From Allolucifera butyrica (lineage in GTDB: Bacteria; Bacillota; Negativicutes; Sporomusales; UPPP01), in contig NZ_UPPP01000127.1 of NCBI RefSeq assembly GCF_900476375.1, forward strand, positions 62,001-126,000: a DNA stretch of 64,000 nucleotides. Direction: 5' to 3'. Position numbers and translations under genes: made by a program. Every line of letters begins with the position of its first letter. Position 1 is the first letter of the stretch. The notes beneath the pieces are model-generated. The model had not been told where the DNA came from, searched no databases, and saw only the letters and a list, made by a program, of their open reading frames with translations. Shown piece after piece: positions 17,265-24,625 of the stretch.

Positions 17265-18506
17265 ATGAAAGTAGGAAAGGCGAGATTTTGTCTCTCACCT
17301 AAAAAAGAATTCTATCTGATTGGATATCGTAGCAAAAATCGTGAATATCCAGCCAAAGGAATTCATGATGATATTTATTGCAATTCATTGTTATTTGAAT
17401 GGAATGGAAAAAATGTCTTTTTATTTTCAGCTGATTTTATAGAATTTGAAGCAGAAATGGCTGAAGATGTAAAAACATTATTACAAAATAAGTATGGAAT
17501 TGAAAGAGATCTTGTTTTACTTAGTGCAACACATAATCATTCGTCGGTTGTGTCGTATCACCGTAGTTGGTATACTGGGAAATTTGACCAAGAATACTAT
17601 GATTTTTTGATTAAAACAATTATAGATAGTTATAAAGTTTGTCAAGAAAACATGGTGGAAGCAACCGTTAAATATGGTAAAGAAACTATCTTGGGATATT
17701 ATGGAAATCGAAATCATCCAGGACAACCCGCCGATAATGAAGTCATTGTAGTTAAATTTTATGATGAGAATAACAAATCTTTCGCTGGTATTGTAAATTG
17801 GGCGGTTCATTCAACCGTAATCAGTCCGGACAACGATTTATTGACAAGTGAACTCGCGGGGGAAGTTAGCAAAAAGTTATTTACTGAGTTTGGATTTTAT
17901 CCAGCAATGATTGTCGGAGCAGCCGGTGACTGTAGCAACCGTAATGAACGGCAAGGAAACGATTTTAAAGAGTTAGAACGGGTATCAACAGCTTTGGCGG
18001 AAAGAATTGGCAATATTGAAACTAATTTCAATATTGAGTTAGGAAATATTAAATATCAATCTATCTATCATACGATACACCACAATATGGAAAAGGTTCA
18101 TGAAGCGGCAAAAGTCTCTTTGCAAGAGGCAAAAGTTAAATATGAAATTGAGACAAATTGTGAAAAGAAAAGAATGTTAGGTTTGGTAATTGATGATTGC
18201 TTAAAGAATTTAAATAGTAACAGGTTTCATCTGGATGTAAAATTTCAAGTAATTAATATCGGTAAACTGCAGTTATTTGTATTTCCCGGAGAACTTGGCT
18301 CAAAATTTGGAATGGAACTAAAGAAGGCATGTTCAACTCTCGGATTAGTTCTTGGGTATACAAATGGATATTATCAGTATTTTATGCCGGAAGAGGAGTA
18401 TGGACTATCATTTGAGACGATTAACAGCCGAATCCCAAAAGGAGAACCGGAAAAAATAATTAGTAAATTGATTCAAGCGTCTTATTATCTAAATACTTAT
18501 GAATGA
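17265..18506 (+). CDS. Neutral ceramidase-like hydrolase, paralogue 2
   Basis: A 413-residue homologue of the ceramidase N-terminal domain: VGKARFCLSP start, LSATHNHSS (about residues 85-93, the canonical metal-binding THNHS) and IVGAAGDCSNRN (about 222-233). It lacks a signal peptide. The ATG at 17265 follows AGAGGAGG. It is 60 bases upstream of a PTS permease gene, hinting that its substrate is an amide-linked sugar or glycoside entering by the PTS; that is inference. Its base composition is more AT-rich than paralogue 1, suggesting a different origin rather than tandem duplication. Confidence 0.75.
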   Translation: MKVGKARFCLSPKKEFYLIGYRSKNREYPAKGIHDDIYCNSLLFEWNGKNVFLFSADFIEFEAEMAEDVKTLLQNKYGIERDLVLLSATHNHSSVVSYHRSWYTGKFDQEYYDFLIKTIIDSYKVCQENMVEATVKYGKETILGYYGNRNHPGQPADNEVIVVKFYDENNKSFAGIVNWAVHSTVISPDNDLLTSELAGEVSKKLFTEFGFYPAMIVGAAGDCSNRNERQGNDFKELERVSTALAERIGNIETNFNIELGNIKYQSIYHTIHHNMEKVHEAAKVSLQEAKVKYEIETNCEKKRMLGLVIDDCLKNLNSNRFHLDVKFQVINIGKLQLFVFPGELGSKFGMELKKACSTLGLVLGYTNGYYQYFMPEEEYGLSFETINSRIPKGEPEKIISKLIQASYYLNTYE

Positions 18507-18566
18507 ATATGAACGCAAAAATATTTTTAAAATTTATTTTTATCTGAGTTTAGGGGAGGAATATCT

Positions 18567-19997
18567 ATGAAGTATGAAAAATTGGCAGATGACATTTTGA
18601 AAAATGTTGGCGGCAAAGAAAATGTTATTAGTTTGATTCATTGTATTACCCGCTTGCGTTTTAAGTTGAAGAATGAAAGTAAGGCAAACAAAGAAGCCTT
18701 AAATAAGCTGGATGGAGTTGTGGAAGTTATTCAAAGCGGCGGGCAATATCAGGTTGTGATCGGCACTCATGTTGAAGCGGTTTATAAGGATGTTGTAGCG
18801 GTGGGGGGATTTGCCAAGGAAGTTCCTGTACAGGTTAATGAAGAAAAAAGGGGATTATTTGCAGCATTTTTGGATGTTATTATGGGTGTAATGTCTCCTA
18901 TCTTAGGACTTTTAGCCGCCAGCGGTATTATAAAAGGTCTTAATACAATTCTTTTATTGACAAAAGTTCTTACAGATAAGGATGGGACATATGTAATTTT
19001 AAACGCAATTGGTGATAGTTTATTCTATTTTTTGCCTATAATTTTAGGATACACGGCTGCCAAAAAGTTTAAGTTAAAAGAAGTAATGGGTATGACATTG
19101 GGCGGAATATTAGTTTATCCGTCCTTGACGGCTTTGTCATCCGGAAAACCATTATTTACCGTCTTTAATGGAACCTTTTTTCAATCATCGGTTAATACAA
19201 CTTTTCTAAAAATACCCGTTATGATGATGAATTACGCATCAACCCTTATTCCTATTATTTTAACAGTTTATGTAGCCTCAAAAATAGAAAAGGTTCTGAC
19301 TAAAATACTACCTGATGTCGTTAAAACATTTGCAGTTCCGTTTTTAACTCTTATTATTTCCGCTCCTTTAGCATTACTTATTATTGCTCCGGTATCTTAT
19401 TTTATAGGGGATATTCTTGGCGTGATTGCCAATGGCTTGATATCATTAAATCCCGGTATAGCAGGTCTTTTCATCGGCACGTTTTGGAGTCTCATTGTTA
19501 TGTGCGGTTTACATTGGGGCATTATTCCTTTGATTATTAACAACTTATCAACACTTCATTATGATGTGATTAACCCTCTAATATATTCAGGCGGGTTTGC
19601 AACCTGTGCTACAGTTTTGGCGGTTATAATAAAGACAAATAACGTCCAATTGAGAAATATAGCTATACCTGCACTGTTATCCAGTTTTCTCGGAATAAAC
19701 GAACCGTCTCTGTACGGTGTCCTAATACCTAGAAAGAAACTATTTATATCAACTATGGTAGCATCGGGAATAGGCGCTGCAGTTGCCGGATTTTCAGGAT
19801 CCAAACTATATAATTTTGCTGGTTCAGGTATTCAGGGAACACCCGGTTTCATTAGTCCAAACGGAATAGATTCCGGATTTATTGGACTCATGATTGGAAC
19901 TGCTATAAGCATGGTGATTGCCTTTGTTGCAGTATTTGTTATAGGACTTGACGCAAAAGAAACCGATGAGACGGGTAAAAGAAATTATAGTGTGTAA
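18567..19997 (+). CDS. PTS permease EIIBC, glucoside family
   Basis: A 476-residue phosphotransferase component. The IIB domain is at residues 1-80, with the phosphorylated Cys in LIHCITRLRFK (about Cys27), and the IIC membrane domain runs from about 100 to 465 with roughly ten helices and the GINEPSLYG motif of substrate binding. The IIA domain is missing, so it depends on a separate IIA protein. Family features point to the beta-glucoside/sucrose/trehalose group, imported with phosphorylation. It is probably co-transcribed with the ceramidase-like gene upstream and ends before the hairpin at 20035. Confidence 0.88.
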   Translation: MKYEKLADDILKNVGGKENVISLIHCITRLRFKLKNESKANKEALNKLDGVVEVIQSGGQYQVVIGTHVEAVYKDVVAVGGFAKEVPVQVNEEKRGLFAAFLDVIMGVMSPILGLLAASGIIKGLNTILLLTKVLTDKDGTYVILNAIGDSLFYFLPIILGYTAAKKFKLKEVMGMTLGGILVYPSLTALSSGKPLFTVFNGTFFQSSVNTTFLKIPVMMMNYASTLIPIILTVYVASKIEKVLTKILPDVVKTFAVPFLTLIISAPLALLIIAPVSYFIGDILGVIANGLISLNPGIAGLFIGTFWSLIVMCGLHWGIIPLIINNLSTLHYDVINPLIYSGGFATCATVLAVIIKTNNVQLRNIAIPALLSSFLGINEPSLYGVLIPRKKLFISTMVASGIGAAVAGFSGSKLYNFAGSGIQGTPGFISPNGIDSGFIGLMIGTAISMVIAFVAVFVIGLDAKETDETGKRNYSV

Positions 19998-20034
19998 TCT
20001 TCGGTTAGACGGTATCGTTTTTTATCCAATCATT

Positions 20035-20062
20035 AAGACTCCTGCAAATTGGCAGGAGTCTT
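20035..20062 (+). terminator. Terminator hairpin after the PTS gene
   Basis: AAGACTCCTGC (20035-20045) pairs perfectly with GCAGGAGTCTT (20052-20062) around a six-base loop. The U-tract is poor (TTCAATTT). Confidence 0.65.
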
Positions 20063-20100
20063 CAATTTGTGATTTGGTATGATTTATCACATTATGAAAT

Positions 20101-20135
20101 AAAAAAGCGAGATGGCCCTATAAAGGCTATCTCGC
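20101..20135 (-). terminator. Terminator of the ZIP transporter gene
   Basis: On the minus strand GCGAGATAGCC pairs with GGCCATCTCGC and is followed by TTTTTT. Confidence 0.8.
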
Positions 20136-20172
20136 GACAGAGAACTGCCAAAAGTGAGATTGATAATAAAAA

Positions 20173-20826
20173 CTAAACAATTAGACAAGATGCTCCGCCG
20201 ATAATTGCCCCAATAACCATTGCCGTACTAATCTTAATCCTGGAGAATTCAACACTTTCTGAAATGATTATTTTCATTGAAATAGACACAATAGAAAGGA
20301 TTACTCCTGCGGCAAAAGCTGTAATAGGCTGGGCAACGTTCTCCGGTATAGGAAGAAGTGCGCCAATTGGTATTAATAAGGCGCTAAGAAATACTGCCAA
20401 AACTTTCGTTTTATCTTTCATCCCTTCCAGGAAAGAAACTGAAACCATACCTTCAGGTAATTTATGTAGAATCAATCCTAACATTAAAATAGGTGAAAGC
20501 AAGGTTGCCGTTGTTAAAACTACACCTTCACAAAAATTATGAAAGCTAAAGCCTAAAAATGCCGTATACTTACCTGCATATTTTCCATACTTTTCTATTC
20601 CGTATGCACAGAACATACCACTTAATATGCAAACCCAAAATACAGGCGAAATTTCTGAGTAATGTTCTGTTGCATCAGGAATAATATCTGAAAATACAAT
20701 TGCATAGGCGAAACCAAGTCCTAAACATGATAAAAATATTCTTCTGAAAGTATCCTTTGTTTTGAGAAAAATTAATGCACCTCCCAGTTCTGCAAGCACC
20801 ATTATTGTTGCCATTACTGCGCTCAT
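20173..20826 (-). CDS. ZIP-family divalent metal transporter
   Basis: A 217-residue membrane protein with about seven or eight helices. Helices 4 and 5 carry the ZIP metal-site motifs HNFCEGV and HKLPEGM, which coordinate the transported ion. Size and motifs fit the ZIP (ZRT/IRT-like, GufA/ZupT-related) family that imports Zn, Fe or Mn. Its promoter, a 5'-terminal hairpin and a motif shared with the nitrogenase promoter are described separately. The metal cannot be decided from sequence. Confidence 0.85.
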   Translation of the reverse strand: MSAVMATIMVLAELGGALIFLKTKDTFRRIFLSCLGLGFAYAIVFSDIIPDATEHYSEISPVFWVCILSGMFCAYGIEKYGKYAGKYTAFLGFSFHNFCEGVVLTTATLLSPILMLGLILHKLPEGMVSVSFLEGMKDKTKVLAVFLSALLIPIGALLPIPENVAQPITAFAAGVILSIVSISMKIIISESVEFSRIKISTAMVIGAIIGGASCLIV

Positions 20827-20859
20827 AGTCTTTTAACCTCCCATTTTTTATTATTTAGA

Positions 20860-20907
20860 ATCAATAAGGCAAAGGTGTCTATAAATAAGCACCTTTGCCT
20901 TATTGAT
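20860..20907 (-). promoter_or_regulatory. Perfect 18-bp hairpin at the 5' end of the ZIP mRNA
   Basis: ATCAATAAGGCAAAGGTG (20860-20877) pairs perfectly with 20890-20907 across a 12-base loop. It begins within a few bases of the predicted transcription start, has no U-tract, and lies 34 bases before the start codon. It may be an operator spanning +1 or an mRNA-stabilising 5' stem-loop. Confidence 0.65.
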
Positions 20908-20910
20908 ATA

Positions 20911-20980
20911 ATAATAGCACAACCCTTAAACTGAATCAACTAAAACTAATTATAAATATAAAAATTGTTAATTTTAGTTG
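20911..20980 (-). promoter_or_regulatory. ZIP promoter with upstream inverted CAACTAAAA boxes
   Basis: On the minus strand TTGATT (20939-20934), 17 bases and TATTAT (20916-20911) form a promoter. Next to and overlapping the -35 box, CAACTAAAA (20937-20945) is mirrored by TTTTAGTTG (20972-20980). The 16-base string CAACTAAAACTAATTA at 20937-20952 recurs exactly at 22776-22791 in the nitrogenase leader. Confidence 0.65.
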
Positions 20981-21075
20981 AGTAAATTAGTTATTGTTGA
21001 TCGTTGCGTTTGAGAATTGCACACTTTCCCATTTTTATATTAAATAAGCTGAATTTATTTGCGCAGAAATAATTC

Positions 21076-21112
21076 AAAAAATAAAACGCTCATTGCATAG
21101 CTGCATTGAGCG
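21076..21112 (-). terminator. Terminator of the 81-residue ORF
   Basis: On the minus strand CGCTCAATGCA pairs with TGCAATGAGCG with one mismatch and is followed by TTTTATTTTTT. Confidence 0.7.
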
Positions 21113-21150
21113 GAGAGAAGTTTTTTGAGATATAAATTGACTGGAGAGTA

Positions 21151-21396
21151 CTATTTTCTTAAGTACTTTTTTACTTCTGATGCGTAAATGGTATTTATTT
21201 TGGTTAATACTTCAGGCCGGTTGATCATTTTGTGTTCGTGGCGCATAGTGGCCATCTCGCTTTTAAGTAAAGTAACTTTTCCAGGATCGGTGCGGTTGTT
21301 GCGAAGTTGGTCGAGCTTGATTTTATATAGCTCTGTCAAGATTCGAGCAGCGGTTTCTACCTCGTCGAATTCATTGAATTCATTAAAAGATTCCAT
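21151..21396 (-). CDS. Small charged helical protein, unknown
   Basis: An 81-residue, highly charged and largely helical protein. The N-terminus repeats FNEFNEF, and the centre (ELYKIKLDQLRNN) is amphipathic. The ATG at 21396 is chosen over the longer frame because ACGGGGGAC lies just upstream. It follows the integrase-like gene by 91 bases on the same strand and may be co-transcribed with it. I do not recognise the family. Confidence 0.5.
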   Translation of the reverse strand: MESFNEFNEFDEVETAARILTELYKIKLDQLRNNRTDPGKVTLLKSEMATMRHEHKMINRPEVLTKINTIYASEVKKYLRK

Positions 21397-21487
21397 TTTA
21401 TCGTCCCCCGTTTTAAATTTGGATTTATGCAAAACCGAAAAGAAAAATACTTTCCTTCCACGTTAAAGACCCTTTGGGTCTTGCCAA

Positions 21488-22426
21488 TTAATAAATAATC
21501 CGTCTGGCAAACCAGCGGTTAGAAGCGTTGTATTTTGCAATCCGCCGTTCAAGGCGGGACTGTAAATTTTTAAAAAGCGCCGGCGGGTTTTCGAAGAAGC
21601 TGTTTTGTACCAGATAGCGTTCGAGTTTCTCCAAAACGCCGAAATTCCGGCGGGTTGAGAGCCATTGGAGACTTTGAGCGGAAAAGGCGAAAGAGCTTTT
21701 TAGACTGTTGATTTCATCGATATCATTGTCATTCTGAGTTGAATGTAAAATTGTATCTATTGCGTAATTTCGTGATTGATAGCTGGGAATCACAGTTGAA
21801 GTCAAGAGGGACAAACCGGCAGAAACCCGTTTGTCTTGACTCAATCTACCAAATATATGGCCGGTGTACATGTCGGCAAATACATGGAGATATACCCGCC
21901 CGAAGACACCAAGACCGCGCCCGAATAATCTGCCGTATACTAACAATTCCCCCAGTCGGGCAGGGGCTAAATCCTGGTCGCGAAATTCCGGATTGACTCG
22001 TTCTATATAGCTGACTTGGCGTGAGTTTAACTTCAAACCGCCATGGGTAGACAAACGTACAAGAGTGTTGCAGATCGTGTCCGGATTATCCAGATTGCAT
22101 TCTTTTTTTAATTGTTCCAAATCGTTCAAAGTCATTTTTATACCGCGTTTTTGGAAATGGTTTACGATGCGAAAATCATTCCAATACGGATTGTGAAGAC
22201 AAAGGGCGGTTAGTTGCCGGTGAATTGATGATACCCTTGCTGGCGGGAAAGGGGATGTTTCAGGTGAGGTTTTGTAATTATTTTGAAGCATTGAAGGCGC
22301 ATCTTTCAGCAGGAGAAAACGTAACCCGCTGCAGGGATGCAATGGATTTTCGGATGGAAAAGTATTTAGAGTTACCACGGAATCGCCTCCTGAAAAAAAG
22401 AGCCGGTCGGAATATTCCGCCGGCAC
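21488..22426 (-). CDS. Degenerate integrase/transposase-like protein
   Basis: Up to 312 residues. The segment CLHNPYWNDFRIVNHFQKRG (about 76-95) resembles the helix-turn-helix region of IS3/IS481-type integrases. GELLVYGRLFGRGLGVFG and VYLHVFADMYTGHIFGRLS (about 160-200) align by eye with the first half of the integrase core, where a catalytic Asp is expected at VDT and is here Tyr-Gly-Arg. No later D-N-G-x-E-F motif is visible, so it should be catalytically dead. The GTG start at 22426 has no ribosome site; an ATG at 22291 is an alternative. It is either a decayed transposase or a domesticated DNA-binding protein. Confidence 0.5.
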   Translation of the reverse strand: MPAEYSDRLFFSGGDSVVTLNTFPSENPLHPCSGLRFLLLKDAPSMLQNNYKTSPETSPFPPARVSSIHRQLTALCLHNPYWNDFRIVNHFQKRGIKMTLNDLEQLKKECNLDNPDTICNTLVRLSTHGGLKLNSRQVSYIERVNPEFRDQDLAPARLGELLVYGRLFGRGLGVFGRVYLHVFADMYTGHIFGRLSQDKRVSAGLSLLTSTVIPSYQSRNYAIDTILHSTQNDNDIDEINSLKSSFAFSAQSLQWLSTRRNFGVLEKLERYLVQNSFFENPPALFKNLQSRLERRIAKYNASNRWFARRIIY

Positions 22427-22723
22427 TTCATTGTGTAATCCGCTTAGATTGTTTTTATTATATATCCTATTTTGATTTGAGACAAGGTATTTTCAAACTT
22501 AAACTGATTAAAACAAACAAATCTATCTTATCTTTTTGAGATCTATAGTATTATATTTGTGCGTTTTAATAATGAGTTATGCGAAGATAAGAATTTTAAT
22601 AGGTAAACAATGGACGGTTAGATTTGCATACAGATGAAAAACTTTTTGAAAAGAATTTAAAAGTATAGTAATTATAAGGGTTAAAGGGAAATAATTTTAA
22701 TTTTGTGATTATTTTTCGGGCTA

Positions 22724-22752
22724 TTGCGTGGTCTTTTGTGTCATGATATAAT
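22724..22752 (+). promoter_or_regulatory. Candidate promoter of the vanadium nitrogenase operon
   Basis: TTGCGT (22724-22729), a 17-base spacer and TATAAT (22747-22752). This is a sigma-A type promoter; no sigma-54 GG-N10-GC element or NifA-type TGT-N10-ACA site was found between here and vnfH. The predicted start near 22759 leaves a 245-base leader. Confidence 0.6.
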
Positions 22753-22757
22753 CAATC

Positions 22758-22791
22758 CAACTAAAACAACTAGAACAACTAAAACTAATTA
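22758..22791. promoter_or_regulatory. Three tandem 9-mers and motif shared with ZIP promoter
   Basis: CAACTAAAA (22758-22766), CAACTAGAA (22767-22775) and CAACTAAAA (22776-22784) run head to tail, then CTAATTA. The last 16 bases (22776-22791) are identical to 20937-20952. Their position just at or after the predicted transcription start suits a repressor site. Confidence 0.6.
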
Positions 22792-22890
22792 ATTTGTTGA
22801 TTTTAATTTGATTTAAAATGAAATACACTGACGGAGAGTTTTAGTTTGATGTTGTTGCATGAAAAGGCTGTTGAAAATGAATACATGGCA

Positions 22891-22929
22891 AAGACGCCTG
22901 TCCCTGGGGGATGGCGTCTTATTTTTTTT
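22891..22929 (+). terminator. Leader terminator (attenuator) before vnfH
   Basis: AAGACGCC (22891-22898) pairs with GGCGTCTT (22913-22920), with an inner TCCC/GGGA stem, followed by A and eight T residues. It lies between the candidate promoter and vnfH (23004) inside an otherwise gene-free 577-base leader, so transcription of the operon probably requires antitermination. Confidence 0.8.
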
Positions 22930-23003
22930 AGGGGGTGATTCTTCCCAGGTTTATGAAGTGTTTGATAGATAATGCTTACTAAATTATGAAAGGGGTTTTA
23001 CAG

Positions 23004-23831
23004 ATGACAAGAAAAATTGCGTTTTATGGAAAAGGCGGTATCGGAAAATCGACTACCCAGCAGAACACAGCGTCGGCAATGGCTCATTTTTATGATAAGA
23101 AAGTTTTTATTCATGGGTGTGACCCAAAAGCGGACTCGACTCGCTTGGTTTTAGGCGGCAAGCCGCAAGAAACATTGATGGATACGCTGCGGGAAGAGGG
23201 CGAGGAAGCAATTTCTATTGATAAGGTGGTAAAAACCGGTTTCGGAGGAATTCGCTGCGTTGAATCCGGTGGTCCTGAGCCGGGTGTCGGCTGTGCCGGC
23301 CGGGGAGTAATTACTGCCATTAATTTGATGGAAGAAATGGGTGCGTATACAGACGATCTTGATTTCGTTTATTACGATGTTTTAGGTGATGTGGTTTGTG
23401 GCGGTTTTGCGATGCCAATCCGGGAAGGAAAAGCACAGGAGGTATATATTGTGGCATCGGGGGAAATGATGGCTATCTATGCAGCCAATAATATTTCACG
23501 CGGCATGCTCAAATATGCCGACCAGAGTGGAGTCAGGCTGGGCGGGATTATTTGCAACAGCCGCAAGGTAGATAATGAAATGGAACTTATGGAAGAATTT
23601 TGCACCGCATTAGGAACACAAATGATTCACTTTGTACCAAGGGACAACATTGTTCAAAAAGCGGAGTTTAATAAAAAATCAGTCATTGAATATGATTCTG
23701 AGTGTAATCAAGCCAAAGAGTATTCAGAATTAGCCCGGAAGATTATTGAAAATGATATGTTTGTCATTCCTAAACCGATGAGTATGGATGAGTTAGAAAC
23801 AATGGTCGTTAAGTATGGCCTTATGGACTAA
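23004..23831 (+). CDS. vnfH: Nitrogenase reductase (Fe protein), AnfH-like
   Basis: The 275-residue Fe protein transfers electrons with ATP hydrolysis to the nitrogenase dinitrogenase. The P-loop GKGGIGKS is at 10-17, the 4Fe-4S ligands are Cys97 and Cys132, and Arg100 in GCAGRG is the residue that is ADP-ribosylated in species with that control. The start MTRKIAFYGK, the length of 275 and the C-terminus MVVKYGLMD match the AnfH (Fe-only) type rather than Azotobacter VnfH, although the D subunit is VnfD. The ATG at 23004 has AAAGGGG eight bases upstream; the ATG at 22986 does not. First gene of the operon. Confidence 0.93.
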   Translation: MTRKIAFYGKGGIGKSTTQQNTASAMAHFYDKKVFIHGCDPKADSTRLVLGGKPQETLMDTLREEGEEAISIDKVVKTGFGGIRCVESGGPEPGVGCAGRGVITAINLMEEMGAYTDDLDFVYYDVLGDVVCGGFAMPIREGKAQEVYIVASGEMMAIYAANNISRGMLKYADQSGVRLGGIICNSRKVDNEMELMEEFCTALGTQMIHFVPRDNIVQKAEFNKKSVIEYDSECNQAKEYSELARKIIENDMFVIPKPMSMDELETMVVKYGLMD

Positions 23832-23849
23832 CATAAAGGGGGAGAAGTT

Positions 23850-24167
23850 ATGAAAATGATTCGTGCTATGGTCAGGCCGGAAAAGGCGGAAGATGTCGCA
23901 GATGGATTGGAAGTTGCCGGTTATTATGCTTTGACCAAGATGAATGTTGTTGGGCGGGGCAAGCAAAAAGGCATTATCGTAGGCAACCTTCATTATGATG
24001 AAATTCCTAAGGTCATGTTTATGATGGTTGTCGAAGATGAAACTGTGGATGAGGTCATAAAAATTGTAAATGAAAAGGCATTTACCGGCAACTTCGGCGA
24101 TGGCAAGATATTTATCAGCCCGGTGGAAAAAGCTGTGACAATCAGAACGAATCAGGTGGGCTTATGA
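23850..24167 (+). CDS. nifI1: PII-like nitrogenase regulator NifI1
   Basis: A 105-residue GlnB-family protein beginning MKMIRAMVRPEKAEDV. NifI1 and NifI2 form a complex that switches off nitrogenase by binding the dinitrogenase when ammonium is present and is relieved by 2-oxoglutarate. The T-loop region (about 35-55) lacks the uridylylated Tyr context of GlnB, and the C-terminal GDGKIFISPVEKAVTIRT is the PII strand motif. It lies 18 bases after vnfH behind AAAGGGGGAG. Placement between the H and D genes is typical of archaeal and clostridial clusters. Confidence 0.93.
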   Translation: MKMIRAMVRPEKAEDVADGLEVAGYYALTKMNVVGRGKQKGIIVGNLHYDEIPKVMFMMVVEDETVDEVIKIVNEKAFTGNFGDGKIFISPVEKAVTIRTNQVGL

Positions 24168-24232
24168 TTTAAAATACTTGCTGGTGAATAGAATCTATGA
24201 GTTTATTGTGGTTATAGGCGGGAGGTAACAAA

Positions 24233-24604
24233 GTGAAAGAAGTAGTTGCGATTATTAGGCCTAATAAGATAAATGCGACAAAGGTTGCGCTGGAGCGTAT
24301 CGGTTATCCGGGGATGACGGCGGCTGCCGTACTGGGACGGGGGAAACAGCGGGGAATTGCGGGAGAATGCGGATTTTGCGTTGCTCCAGAGTTGATTGCT
24401 CAGGGAAAGACCAGCGGAATGAAATATATTCCGAAGCGTTTAATTATAGTAGTGGTACAAAGCAAGGATGTGGATGCAGTCGTAAAAACCCTTGTAGGAG
24501 TGAACCGGACAAACCAAATCGGGGATGGCAGAATCTTCATATGCCCTGTTGAAAATGCTGTGCGGGTTCGAACTGGGGAAGAAGGAGAACAAGCTATATT
24601 GTGA
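24233..24604 (+). CDS. nifI2: PII-like nitrogenase regulator NifI2
   Basis: A 123-residue partner of NifI1, starting at GTG behind GGGAGGT. MKEVVAIIRPNKINAT begins the PII fold, the extended T-loop runs through RGIAGECGFCVAPELIAQG (about 40-60) and the C-terminal strand is GDGRIFICPVENAVRVRT. NifI2 is the subunit whose T-loop contacts the nitrogenase; here it contains two cysteines. With nifI1 it gives post-translational ammonium shut-off of the vanadium enzyme. Confidence 0.93.
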   Translation: MKEVVAIIRPNKINATKVALERIGYPGMTAAAVLGRGKQRGIAGECGFCVAPELIAQGKTSGMKYIPKRLIIVVVQSKDVDAVVKTLVGVNRTNQIGDGRIFICPVENAVRVRTGEEGEQAIL

Positions 24605-24625
24605 AGGAGATAGGAGGTTATAAAT

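Noticed and set aside
20911..20952. Fur box at the ZIP promoter
   Set aside because: The CAACTAAAA motif does not resemble the GATAATGAT-type Fur consensus.
21461..21482. AAAGACCC/GGGTCTT hairpin between the integrase-like gene and the 81-residue ORF as terminator
   Set aside because: The stem is short and lacks a U-tract on either strand.
22430..23003. Sigma-54 promoter and NifA enhancer for the nitrogenase operon
   Set aside because: No GG-N10-GC pair or TGT-N10-ACA site was found; a sigma-A type promoter fits better.
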